DNA of 64,000 nt, from positions 62,001 to 126,000 of the forward strand of contig NZ_JANBVS010000015.1 of the NCBI RefSeq assembly GCF_024586915.1, given 5' to 3'. The position numbers and the translations under genes were made by a program. The DNA is from Bradyrhizobium sp. SRS-191 (GTDB lineage: Bacteria > Pseudomonadota > Alphaproteobacteria > Rhizobiales > Xanthobacteraceae). Below, piece by piece: positions 48,332 to 57,121 of this stretch. A model generated the notes under the pieces. That model was given only the letters and a program-made list of their open reading frames with translations, was not told where the DNA came from and did no database searches. Position 1 is the first letter of the stretch, and each line of letters opens with the position of its first letter.

Positions 48332-50134
48332 ATGACCAAACTCACCCGCTTCTCCGTCGCTCCCCTGCACGTCATGACGCGCCGCTTGGCCGATGTCGCG
48401 TCGGGCCGCGCTGCGCCCGATCTGGTCATCACCGGTGGCCGCGTGCTTTCGACCTATTCGGAGCGCATTCATCCGAACCGCGAGCTCTGGATCACCGGCG
48501 GGCGTGTCGCGGCGGTGAAGCCGGCTGGCGCGCACAAGGCGCTCGGCAGCGGATTTGCCGTGTATGACGCGGCCGGCGGCATCATCGCGCCGGGGCTGGT
48601 CGATCCGCACATCCATATCGAGTCCTCGATGGTGACGGCCTGCGCCTATGCGGAAGCCGCGCTGCTCAACGGCACCACGACGATCTTCTGCGACAGCCAC
48701 GAGATCGGCAACGTGATGGACGTTGCCGGAGTCGAGGCGATGCTGGAGGACGCGCGGCAGGCGCCGCTGTCGATCTTCCTCACCGTGCCTTCGACGGTGC
48801 CGGCGACGTCGGCGGCGCTGGAGACCGCGGGCGGTGATCTCACGCCGGACAAGATCGCCGGGCTGTTCGACCGCTGGCCGGAGGCGGTGGCGCTTGGCGA
48901 GAAGATGGATTTCGTGCCGGTCTGCATGGGCGACGAGCGCAGCCATGCCATCCTCGCCGCGGCCCTGCAGCGCGGACGGCCGGTGTCGGGCCATGTCTAT
49001 GGCCGCGAGTTCGTCGCCGCTTACGCCGCGAGCGGCGTCACCGATACGCATGAGGCGATCGACCGCGACATCGCCGACGACCTGCTCGATGCCGGCGTCT
49101 GGATCTTTCTGCGCGGCGGCCCGCCGACGACGCCGTGGCACAGCCTGCCGCAGGCGATCCGCACCATCACCGAGCTCGGCGCCTCGCACAAGCGCACCGC
49201 CGTGTGTACCGACGATCGCGATGCCGATGATCTCCTGCTGTTCGGGCTCGACTGGGTGGTGCGCGAGGCGGTGAAGGCCGGGATGTCGCCGGAGCAGGCG
49301 TGGTCGATGGGCTCGCTGCACGGCGCGACGCGCTTTGCGATGGACGGCGAGATCGGCGGCCTCGGCGGCGGCCGCCGCGCCGATCTCGTGCTGCTCGACG
49401 ACGGCCTGAAGCCGCAATCGACCTGGTACGGCGGCGAGCTCGTCGTCGACAAGGGCCGGATCACCGCGCGGCTCGATCAGGCGCTGTCGCAGCGCTATCA
49501 ATATCCGAAGCCGGCCTACGCCACGGTGAAGCTGCCGGCGCAGATGACGCTGACGCCGGAGCTGCCGGCCAAGGCGTGCACGGTCAACGCGATCAAGACC
49601 GCTTTGCCGGGCATCACGCTGATCCACGAGAAGGTCGCGATCGAGCCGGCCAATGATTGGGAGACGCTGTTCGCGCGCCATGGCCTCTGCTTCGTCGCCG
49701 TCATCGAGCGCCACGGGAAGTCCGCGGGCAACGTCGCGCATGGCCTGCTGAAGGATTTTGGTCTCAAGCGCGGCGCTGTCGCATCCAGCGTCGGACACGA
49801 CAGCCACAACATCATCGTCGCCGGCACCAACGAGGCAGACATGCAGACCGCCGTGGCCGCGATCGGCGCGCAGCAGGGCGGCGTCTGCGTCGTTGCCGAC
49901 GGCAAGGTGAGGGCGATGGTTCCCTTGCCGATCGCGGGCCTGCTGTCGGACAAGCGCGTCACCGAGGTTGCGGAGGAGGTGAAGCTGTTGAAGACGGAAT
50001 GGGCCGAGGCCGGCTGCACTATTCCCTACATGGGCTTCAATTTGATTCCCCTATCGGTCATTCCAGAAATTCGTATCACCGACAAGGGCCTGGTGTTGGT
50101 GCCGCAGATGGAGCTCGCGCCATTGTTCGAGTAG
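48332..50134 (+). CDS. ade: Adenine deaminase
   Basis: A 600-residue amidohydrolase that converts adenine to hypoxanthine and ammonia. Metal-binding HIHIESS is preceded by GLVDP, and CDSHEIGNV and GHVYG supply further ligands. VGHDSHNIIVAGTNEADM is the C-terminal signature of adenine deaminases. Length matches the family. It is placed between an IclR regulator and gcl, which ties purine salvage to the glyoxylate locus by position only. Confidence 0.94.
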   Translation: MTKLTRFSVAPLHVMTRRLADVASGRAAPDLVITGGRVLSTYSERIHPNRELWITGGRVAAVKPAGAHKALGSGFAVYDAAGGIIAPGLVDPHIHIESSMVTACAYAEAALLNGTTTIFCDSHEIGNVMDVAGVEAMLEDARQAPLSIFLTVPSTVPATSAALETAGGDLTPDKIAGLFDRWPEAVALGEKMDFVPVCMGDERSHAILAAALQRGRPVSGHVYGREFVAAYAASGVTDTHEAIDRDIADDLLDAGVWIFLRGGPPTTPWHSLPQAIRTITELGASHKRTAVCTDDRDADDLLLFGLDWVVREAVKAGMSPEQAWSMGSLHGATRFAMDGEIGGLGGGRRADLVLLDDGLKPQSTWYGGELVVDKGRITARLDQALSQRYQYPKPAYATVKLPAQMTLTPELPAKACTVNAIKTALPGITLIHEKVAIEPANDWETLFARHGLCFVAVIERHGKSAGNVAHGLLKDFGLKRGAVASSVGHDSHNIIVAGTNEADMQTAVAAIGAQQGGVCVVADGKVRAMVPLPIAGLLSDKRVTEVAEEVKLLKTEWAEAGCTIPYMGFNLIPLSVIPEIRITDKGLVLVPQMELAPLFE

Positions 50135-50305
50135 CTACGCGGAGCGTCATCCTGTTAGGACATGTCAGCGTCGTTCTGTTCTAACTAATTGAGGCCGCCG
50201 CTATTTTGCCGAGCGTGCCGCATCGTGGGAAAATTCGACGACTGAATTGAGATCGTAGCCCTCAACAGCGAAGCTCGCGCATCAACCAAACAGGGGAAGC
50301 GCGAG

Positions 50306-52093
50306 ATGGCGAAGATGCGGGCGATCGATGCTGCGGTGCGGATCTTGGAGAAGGAGGGCGTCGCTTGCGCCTTCGGTGTTCCCGGGGCGGCGATCAACCC
50401 GCTCTATTCCGCGCTGCAGCGGCGCGGTTCGATCCGCCACATTCTCGCCCGTCATGTCGAGGGCGCCTCGCACATGGCCGAGGGCTACACCCGCGCCAAG
50501 GCCGGCAATATCGGCGTGTGCATCGGCACGTCGGGCCCAGCCGGCACCGACATGATCACCGGGCTGTATTCGGCGATCGCGGATTCGATCCCGATCCTCT
50601 GCATCACCGGCCAGGCGCCGCGCGCGCGGCTCTACAAGGAGGATTTCCAGGCCGTCGACATCGAGCAGATCGCAAAGCCCGTGACCAAATGGGCGGTGAC
50701 GGTGCGCGAGCCCGGCCTCGTGCCGCGCGTGTTCAGTCAGGCCTTCCACATCATGCGCTCCGGCCGCCCGGGCCCGGTGCTGATCGACCTGCCGCTCGAC
50801 GTGCAGCTCGCCGAGATCGAGTTCGACGACGAGACCGATGCGCCGCTGCCGGTCTACAAGCCCGCCGCGACCCGCAAGCAGGTCGAGAAGGCGCTGGAGA
50901 TGCTCAACGCCGCCGAGCGCCCGCTGATCGTCGCCGGCGGCGGCATCATCAACGCCGATGCCAGCGATCTGCTCGTCACCTTCGCCGAGACCGTCAACGT
51001 GCCTGTTGTTCCGACCCTGATGGGGTGGGGCGCCATTCCCGATGATCACGTGCTGATGGCCGGCATGGTCGGGCTGCAGACCAGCCATCGCTACGGCAAC
51101 GCCAATTTCCTGGAGTCCGATTTCGTGCTCGGCATCGGCAACCGCTGGGCCAACCGCCACACCGGCTCGCTCGAGACCTACACCAAGGGCCGCAGCTTCG
51201 TGCATGTCGACATCGAGCCGACCCAGATCGGCCGCGTCTTCAATCCCGACCTCGGCATCGTCTCGGACGCCAAGGCCGCGCTGGAGATGTTCATCACCGT
51301 TGCGCGCGAATGGCGCAAGGCCGGCAAATTGCGCGAGCGGCAGGCGTGGCCGGCGGCGTGCCAGGACCGCAAGCGCACGATGCTCCGGCGCAGCGATTTC
51401 GACCAGGTCCCGATCAAGCCGCAGCGTGTCTATCACGAGATGAACAAGGCGTTCGGCCGCGACACCTGCTATGTCAGCGTCATCGGCCTGTCGCAGATCG
51501 GCGGCGCGCAGTTCCTCAGCGTCAACCATCCGCGCCACTGGATCAATGCGGGGCAGGCGGGCCCGCTCGGCTGGACCCTGCCGGCCGCGCTCGGCGTCCG
51601 CGCCGCCGATCCCAAGCGCGAGATCGTCGCGCTCTCGGGCGACTACGACTTCCAGTTCCTGATCGAGGAGCTCGCGGTCGGCGCCCAGTTCAACCTGCCC
51701 TACATCCACGTCGTCCTGAACAACGCCTATCTCGGCCTGATCCGCCAGGCGCAGCGCGGCTTCTCGATGGACTATCAGGTGCAGCTGTCGTTCGACAACA
51801 TCAACGCCCCTGAAGTCGGCGGCTACGGCGTCGACCACGTCGCGGTCGCGCAAGGTCTCGGCTGCAAGGCGATCCGCGTCACCGATCCGCGCCAGGCGCA
51901 GGCGGCGTTCGCGACCGCGCGCGAATGGATGGCGGAGTACCAGGTGCCCGTTGTCGTCGAGTTCGTGCTCGAACGCGTCACCAACATCGCGATGGGCACC
52001 GAGATCGACAACGTCGTGGAGTTCGAGGAGGTGCTCGACCTGCCGGTGGATGAGACGCCGGCCGAGCCGGCCCGCACGCTGCAGCCGGCTTGA
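50306..52093 (+). CDS. gcl: Glyoxylate carboligase (tartronate-semialdehyde synthase)
   Basis: A 595-residue TPP enzyme that joins two glyoxylates into tartronate semialdehyde with loss of CO2. It has V51 in ARHVEGASHMAEG, the valine that replaces the glutamate of other TPP enzymes and is diagnostic for Gcl. The TPP/Mg motif SGDYDFQFLIEEL...NNAY is present. The ATG is preceded by GGGGAAGCGCGAG. It is 33 bp before hyi, so they form an operon. Confidence 0.97.
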   Translation: MAKMRAIDAAVRILEKEGVACAFGVPGAAINPLYSALQRRGSIRHILARHVEGASHMAEGYTRAKAGNIGVCIGTSGPAGTDMITGLYSAIADSIPILCITGQAPRARLYKEDFQAVDIEQIAKPVTKWAVTVREPGLVPRVFSQAFHIMRSGRPGPVLIDLPLDVQLAEIEFDDETDAPLPVYKPAATRKQVEKALEMLNAAERPLIVAGGGIINADASDLLVTFAETVNVPVVPTLMGWGAIPDDHVLMAGMVGLQTSHRYGNANFLESDFVLGIGNRWANRHTGSLETYTKGRSFVHVDIEPTQIGRVFNPDLGIVSDAKAALEMFITVAREWRKAGKLRERQAWPAACQDRKRTMLRRSDFDQVPIKPQRVYHEMNKAFGRDTCYVSVIGLSQIGGAQFLSVNHPRHWINAGQAGPLGWTLPAALGVRAADPKREIVALSGDYDFQFLIEELAVGAQFNLPYIHVVLNNAYLGLIRQAQRGFSMDYQVQLSFDNINAPEVGGYGVDHVAVAQGLGCKAIRVTDPRQAQAAFATAREWMAEYQVPVVVEFVLERVTNIAMGTEIDNVVEFEEVLDLPVDETPAEPARTLQPA

Positions 52094-52126
52094 CCGCAGC
52101 TCCAGCTCTCATCGGAGGACCACGCC

Positions 52127-52918
52127 ATGCCGCGCTTTGCCGCCAATCTCACGATGCTGTTCAACGAGCTGCCGTTCATGGAGCGCTTCGCCGCCGCCAA
52201 GGCGGCAGGCTTCAGCGGTGTCGAGTATCTGTTCCCTTATGATTTCGACAAGGCGGAGCTGCGCGAGCAGCTCGTGCGTCACGGGCTGACCCAGGTGCTG
52301 CACAATCTGCCGGCCGGCAACTGGGCCGCGGGCGAGCGTGGCATCGCGATCCTGCCCGACCGAGTCGATGACTTCCGCGACGGCGTCCGCCGCGCCATCG
52401 AATACGCCAAGGCGCTGGACTGCCGGCAGCTCAACTGCCTGGTCGGCATCGCACCCGGCGATGCCGATCCGCGCGAGCTCAACCAGGTGCTGGTGCGCAA
52501 CCTGCGCTTCGCCGCGACAGCGCTGAAGGCGCAGGGGATCAAGCTCCTGATCGAGCCGATCAACACGCTCGACATCCCCGGCTTCTTCCTGAACCGCACC
52601 GCCCAGGCGCTGCAGCTGATCTCCGAGGTCGAGTCGGACAATCTGTTCGTCCAGTACGACATCTACCACATGCAGATCATGGAGGGCGATCTCGCGCGCA
52701 CCATGCAGAAGCATCTCGCCCGCATCGCCCACATCCAGCTCGCCGACAATCCCGGCCGCCACGAGCCGGGAACGGGCGAGATCAACTACCCGTTCCTGTT
52801 CCGTCATCTCGACGCCATCGGCTATGGCGGCTGGATCGGCTGCGAGTACAAGCCGCGGGCAGCGACGGTGGATGGGCTGAGCTGGCTGACGGACCGCGCG
52901 CTCGTTCCAGCGAACTGA
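52127..52918 (+). CDS. hyi: Hydroxypyruvate isomerase
   Basis: A 263-residue TIM-barrel isomerase (AP endonuclease family 2 fold) that interconverts hydroxypyruvate and tartronate semialdehyde. Conserved glutamates are in LIEPIN and GCEYKP, with VQYDIYHMQ and the ADNPGRHEPGTGEINY stretch typical of Hyi. It follows gcl directly. A tartronate semialdehyde reductase gene (glxR) that often follows is absent here; that step must be encoded elsewhere. Confidence 0.97.
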   Translation: MPRFAANLTMLFNELPFMERFAAAKAAGFSGVEYLFPYDFDKAELREQLVRHGLTQVLHNLPAGNWAAGERGIAILPDRVDDFRDGVRRAIEYAKALDCRQLNCLVGIAPGDADPRELNQVLVRNLRFAATALKAQGIKLLIEPINTLDIPGFFLNRTAQALQLISEVESDNLFVQYDIYHMQIMEGDLARTMQKHLARIAHIQLADNPGRHEPGTGEINYPFLFRHLDAIGYGGWIGCEYKPRAATVDGLSWLTDRALVPAN

Positions 52919-53147
52919 GCCTTGCACGTGCCATTCGGCCCGGTGTCGCCGGCAGGAAAGGCGCCGCCGCTGCACGCGCTTCACGGCAGGCCGATGGAGA
53001 GCGAGCCTTTTCGCAGGGCAGTAGGCTCCCGCTCCCCCATCCTCGATGTGGAGAGGGATGGGGGAAGGGCAGTCGCACGGCGTGCGCGATGAGACGTGGA
53101 CGCGCTCACTCCCCTCATGTTGTCTTGGTGCAAATCGTCGCGCAAGG

Positions 53148-53417
53148 TCAGGTCTTCAGGCCGAGGCTCGAGCAGTACCACCAGATGTCGTTCGTGCGCC
53201 AACCCATCCTGATCGAGGCCGAATGACAATCGCCATAATCCTTGAAGTGGTACACGTTCTTACAAGCCGCAAAGGCGGGCCAGACACCGCCTGTACAGCC
53301 GGTGCCCGTGGTCGGGCTTTCGGTGGGTCCGGCGCGCAGCGCACGACGGTCCTCAGCATTGGCGGGGGCGACCGCAGCCGCGGCCAGTATAAGAGCCAAG
53401 ACGAACAAGACTTTCAT
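53148..53417 (-). CDS. Small secreted cysteine-containing protein
   Basis: An 89-residue protein with a clear signal peptide (MKVLFVLALILAAAAVAPANA). The mature 68 residues hold four cysteines (GTGCTGG, FAACKNVY, GDCHSAS, WWYCSS) that may form two disulphides. No family is recognised. AGGAG lies six bases before the chosen ATG at 53417; the upstream ATG at 53423 has no room for a ribosome site. Confidence 0.65.
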   Translation of the reverse strand: MKVLFVLALILAAAAVAPANAEDRRALRAGPTESPTTGTGCTGGVWPAFAACKNVYHFKDYGDCHSASIRMGWRTNDIWWYCSSLGLKT

Positions 53418-53631
53418 GGTCATCTCCTCTCGGTTGGTCACAATCAGAAGAGATATCGTATCATGGCGTCTGCCGCCTGAACAGCGAGGTTCCGAACTCG
53501 ACGTGTCCTGTGCTGGAATGTTTGTCGCTCAGACGTCCATGCTTGTGTCAGACTGCGAACGCGACTCGCTCGGACCTGTTGACGGCTTCTCCCGACAGAT
53601 ACCAGCGCTGAAAATCTCCCCGAGGTTCCTG

Positions 53632-54045
53632 ATGTCATCCATCGCGACCGTGTTCGCTCAATCCTACTTTCACGGCACACGCGCCGATCTGCGGCCGGGT
53701 GACATGATAGCAGTCGGATATCGCTCGAACTTTACCGAAGCGAAGCCGCTGTCCTGGGTCTACTTCACCGCCACGCTGGATGCGGCGATCTGGGGCGCGG
53801 AGCTTGCTGCCGGTGATGGCCGCGAAAGGATCTACGTCGTGGAGCCGACCGGGCCGATCGTCAACGATCCGAATGTGACGGACAAGAAGTTCCCGGGCAA
53901 TCCGACTCGATCCTACCGATCCCGCGCGCCGCTGCGCGTCATTGCTGAGGTCGTCAATTGGCAGGGGCACGCAGCCGGTGTGGTCGAGCGGATGAAGGAG
54001 GGGGTGGCGCGCGCGATGGCAGAGGGGCCGGGCATTATCGATTGA
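53632..54045 (+). CDS. arr: Rifampin ADP-ribosyltransferase (Arr)
   Basis: A 137-residue protein of the Arr family, which inactivates rifamycins by ADP-ribosylation using NAD+. Family marks are YFHGTRADLRPGD, YFTATLDAAIWGAELAAG, GRERIYVVEPTGPI, DKKFPGNPTRSYRS and EVVNWQGH. The catalytic-type histidine is H14. Length is normal. The gene stands alone, without integron or transposon marks, so it looks like a chromosomal member of the family found widely in soil bacteria. Confidence 0.93.
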   Translation: MSSIATVFAQSYFHGTRADLRPGDMIAVGYRSNFTEAKPLSWVYFTATLDAAIWGAELAAGDGRERIYVVEPTGPIVNDPNVTDKKFPGNPTRSYRSRAPLRVIAEVVNWQGHAAGVVERMKEGVARAMAEGPGIID

Positions 54046-54230
54046 ACGGCACAGGTTGCGCGCGGTTGGTCTGATGAGAGCAAGCGTCCCTTGTGGCTCC
54101 GCTCGCCAGAACGTCTGCGCAACCGACACGTTCCGCCTGCTGGCCGGGCCGTCAGAACCGGCGAGCAGCAAAAAAGCGACAGGCATTGATCGTGGGGCGC
54201 AGTCCAATGCGTTGGTCGGAGATACGCCGC

Positions 54231-54902
54231 CTAGACTTGAACTTGAGTGAGCACGCCGTTTCCCCGAGAGTCGAACTTCAGAGTGTAGTCATGGCCCATC
54301 GGCATCGGCCAACTCGTCGAGCCGGTGGGCACGGGGTCGCCAATCACTTCCGTTCCATTCGATCGCACGAGCTCGTATGAGCCGGCTTTCACCACTAAGC
54401 GCGTTTGCGGCGTGCATTGAATCGAGTAGCCCCATGCGATGTAAGTCGCGCCGACGCCAAATCCGACGTTCACGGTATATTGCTGGGAATCGTAGGCCGG
54501 GATTGACCACCCGTCCTTGCTGTGTGTGACGGTGATCGCCGTATTCAGGACGAGCCGGAAGGTGTCGTCGTCGCTCGAATAAGCAAAGTAGCTGGTGTTG
54601 GGCGCGAGCTCGCCGTTCTTGAGAACGGAGGCCATCCAATATAGCGGCAGGACCGCACTGAAATCGATTGCGACGTTCGAGGTCACGGTTTGCAGGCCCG
54701 CGACCCGGGCAACGCCGTTTGGTTCAGGGCGCGCGGGCAAGAATGTCGCGACCAGATCGATTTCGATGTTCTCCGTCGAAATCCAGACACGCGTCGGTGT
54801 AACAGCGGTCGCAGGCGGTGGGAGGGCCGGCGCCGTCGCAGGCTGGAAGAACGGGTTAGCGTTCTCCAGCTGCGACTTGGTGATGAGGAAGGTCTGCGCC
54901 AT
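54231..54902 (-). CDS. Hypothetical protein, second gene of an orphan pair
   Basis: A 223-residue protein, MAQTFLITKSQLENANPFFQ onward, rich in beta strands (TRVWISTENIEIDLVATFLP, YTVNVGFGVGATYIAWGYSI, DYTLKFDSRGNGVL). No signal peptide or membrane segment is seen. Starts 23 bp after the stop of the 54926-55963 gene, so they are co-transcribed. I do not recognise it. Confidence 0.7.
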   Translation of the reverse strand: MAQTFLITKSQLENANPFFQPATAPALPPPATAVTPTRVWISTENIEIDLVATFLPARPEPNGVARVAGLQTVTSNVAIDFSAVLPLYWMASVLKNGELAPNTSYFAYSSDDDTFRLVLNTAITVTHSKDGWSIPAYDSQQYTVNVGFGVGATYIAWGYSIQCTPQTRLVVKAGSYELVRSNGTEVIGDPVPTGSTSWPMPMGHDYTLKFDSRGNGVLTQVQV

Positions 54903-54925
54903 TTTCAGGTCCGAGACCGCCAGTG

Positions 54926-55963
54926 TCAGACTTGGCCGCTCCGTCCGCCAAAAAACAACTGAGCGCCGGCGATGAACATGTCCTTGATCACCTGGGCGTT
55001 CTGCGATCCGGAGTAGGTGAAGTTCACGGTGGTTCCACCGACGATGCTGTTGATCGTGAATGTCGTATTCGCCAGCACGAAGAAGGCGAACGCCGCGGTG
55101 AGCGCGGTTGTCACCGTGATGGTTCCGCTGAGGTAAGTGAATTCGGCGTCGGTGAAAGCGCTCGAATTCCAGGACACGGACTTGAGGTAGTCGACCTGCC
55201 CATTACTGTCGCTGAGATAGGCGAGGGCAAGCAGCTGGTTGTGTTCGTTGGACCGAAGCCAGTCGAGATTCTCGGCAATCAGCAGCTGGGGCGGCTTTCC
55301 GGGCGTCTTCGACCAGTTGCCCGACGCGTCGTATGTGACCGTGGCGTTTGCATACTGGAAATCGATGGGCACGTTGACTTGAATCGAGTTGGTGGAGACC
55401 GTGTTCCAATCCGCCAACGTGTTCGATCCGTAGTCGCCGATCGCGATATAGAAGGAGAGCTTGGGCGTCAGCGTCCGCTTTTGCTGCGGCTTGGGCGACC
55501 AGCTCATCCCGATGAAGCCCGCCCCGGTCTGAATTCCGAACGACTGGTTGGAGAACCAGCCGCCATTCTCGTTCTTAGCCTTGTCGAATTCGCCGGACGT
55601 GATGGAAATCGAGTTCGCGGGCGCTTGATTTCCCAGCAGCTTCATCGTGGGCCCCTGCTGTGGCGGTATGGTCTTGTAGTCCGCCTGCCACTGGTCCTTG
55701 ATTGATGCGTCGTTGATCACGTTGGACGTGACCACGACGTCCAGCCCGACGGCATTGTTGCTGGCGCCGGCGCCGACCTTGTACTGGACGGGGATGGCGA
55801 AGAAGTGCGTCCCGGGCTGATTGCTGGCGATGGCAAGCGATGCGCTGGAATTGGCGTAAACGCCTGGATCGGCGACGAGCTCCTGGGGACGCTCCAGAAA
55901 ACACCAGAAGAGCTGCGTGTCGGCGGATTTGTTGACGAGGTAGATCGTATAGGTATCGACCAT
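54926..55963 (-). CDS. Hypothetical protein, first gene of an orphan pair
   Basis: A 345-residue protein. It begins MVDTYTIYLVNKSADTQLFW and has Ser/Asn/Thr-rich beta-strand sequence (SSASLAIASNQPGTHFFAIP, VGAGASNNAVGLDVVVTSNV) with a C-terminal FTYSGSQNAQVIKDM and a hydrophobic AAFAFFVLANTTFTINSIVG. No standard signal peptide is present. Similar proteins occur in scattered bacteria and fungi, as I recall, without known function. No catalytic motif is visible. Confidence 0.75.
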   Translation of the reverse strand: MVDTYTIYLVNKSADTQLFWCFLERPQELVADPGVYANSSASLAIASNQPGTHFFAIPVQYKVGAGASNNAVGLDVVVTSNVINDASIKDQWQADYKTIPPQQGPTMKLLGNQAPANSISITSGEFDKAKNENGGWFSNQSFGIQTGAGFIGMSWSPKPQQKRTLTPKLSFYIAIGDYGSNTLADWNTVSTNSIQVNVPIDFQYANATVTYDASGNWSKTPGKPPQLLIAENLDWLRSNEHNQLLALAYLSDSNGQVDYLKSVSWNSSAFTDAEFTYLSGTITVTTALTAAFAFFVLANTTFTINSIVGGTTVNFTYSGSQNAQVIKDMFIAGAQLFFGGRSGQV

Positions 55964-56440
55964 GGAAGAATCCTCCGAATGAGTTGGTGGCTGCGGCGAC
56001 TGCCTGATCGTCAGGCTCGAACGTCGCAGTCTGGAGGGTAATCTTTGGCGATGCGGGAAAACATCGGTGATCGACTGTTAGTAGTTCAGGAGAAGCTGGG
56101 TGTTCGATGTCGGGGGATCCCCGATGACAGCCTGCGCGAGATCGACGCGCAGGAAGGCAAGCAGACCTCGACTTGGAATTCGTCTGAGACAGCTTGCCTG
56201 ATCAAGGTGGTCATCGCTCTCGCGGCGTTGGAGGCGCGCAATTGAATGCGGCCGACGCCTTGCGTGTCCGCTGCTGCCTGCTCACCGTGGCTGTGCGGTG
56301 CTTTGGGCTCAGAGCGATTGTTCGCTCATTATCTCACGTCCGGTTCGCCTCGCGCTCAGGCAAGGAGCCCGGTTGGCCGCAGAAAGGCGGAGGGGTCTGT
56401 TTGGACATCCATGACGGTCGAACGCACGCGTCGTCTGCGA
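55964..56440. other. Intergenic region with one possible small gene
   Basis: About 480 bp between two minus-strand units. One small plus-strand ORF (56045-56245) is listed separately. Nothing else was recognised. Confidence 0.45.
56045..56245 (+). CDS. Possible small hypothetical protein
   Basis: A 66-residue ORF, MRENIGDRLLVVQEKLGVRC onward with an N-terminal TTG, preceded by GGAGGG at good spacing. The composition is protein-like and not arginine-rich, but there is no family match and no operon partner. Confidence 0.4.
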   Translation: MAMRENIGDRLLVVQEKLGVRCRGIPDDSLREIDAQEGKQTSTWNSSETACLIKVVIALAALEARN

Positions 56441-57121
56441 TCATTCCCCGCTCTCGACGAAGCGGATCGCATGGCGCAACAATTCGGACGCGTTCTCGAG
56501 GCCGAGTTTCTGTTTGATGTGCTCGCGGTAGGTCTCGATGGTTTTGGGGCTCAGATGCAGGGTGGTGGCGATCTCACGGGTGCGACTGCCGACGCCGATC
56601 AGTCGAAAAACCTGCAATTCGCGATCACTGAGCGCGGCAAAGGAATTCGCGGCGGGGCAGGCGTCGCCGACAAAACGCGCCGCGAGCGTCGTTCCGAACG
56701 CTTCGCTGACATAAATCTGGCCATCCAGGACGCGACGGATCGCCTTCAACACGTCGTCGCAGAGTTGCTGCTTGTTGACATACCCGTGCGCGCCCGCGCG
56801 CAGAGCCCGTTCGGCGTAAAGAGCCTCTTCATGCATGGAGAGCACCAGGGTGGGAATCCCGGGATGATTGATCTTCATCGCCTTCACAAAATCGAGGCCG
56901 TCCGCGCCGCCTTTGAGCATGAGGTCCACGATGGCGAGATTCGGCGGCCGACGAGCCAGGGCGAGGAGCGCAGCTTTGCCGTCGCCGGCTTCAGCCGAAA
57001 CCGCGAGGTCGGGCTCGCCCTCGATCAGCGCGATCAGGGCACGCCGCATCAATGGATGGTCGTCGACGACGACAATCGTGCGTTTCATCGCGGATCCGTC
57101 GCCGGATTGGGCTGGAGTCAT
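56441..57121 (-). CDS. NarL/FixJ-type response regulator
   Basis: A 226-residue regulator. The receiver domain carries acidic residues D20 and D21, phosphoacceptor D66 (AIVDLML) and K117. A LuxR-type HTH follows at about 160-220 (LSDRELQVFRLIGVGSRTRE, LSPKTIETYREHI). The start ATG overlaps the stop codon of the kinase gene (ATGA), showing coupling. It is the partner of the following sensor kinase; the target genes are unknown. Confidence 0.92.
   Translation of the reverse strand: MTPAQSGDGSAMKRTIVVVDDHPLMRRALIALIEGEPDLAVSAEAGDGKAALLALARRPPNLAIVDLMLKGGADGLDFVKAMKINHPGIPTLVLSMHEEALYAERALRAGAHGYVNKQQLCDDVLKAIRRVLDGQIYVSEAFGTTLAARFVGDACPAANSFAALSDRELQVFRLIGVGSRTREIATTLHLSPKTIETYREHIKQKLGLENASELLRHAIRFVESGE

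Noticed and set aside
53020..53110. Imperfect inverted words such as CTCCCCCATCC/GGATGGGGGA after hyi as a terminator
   Set aside because: The arms are interrupted, there is no T-tract and similar words are common in bradyrhizobial intergenic DNA.
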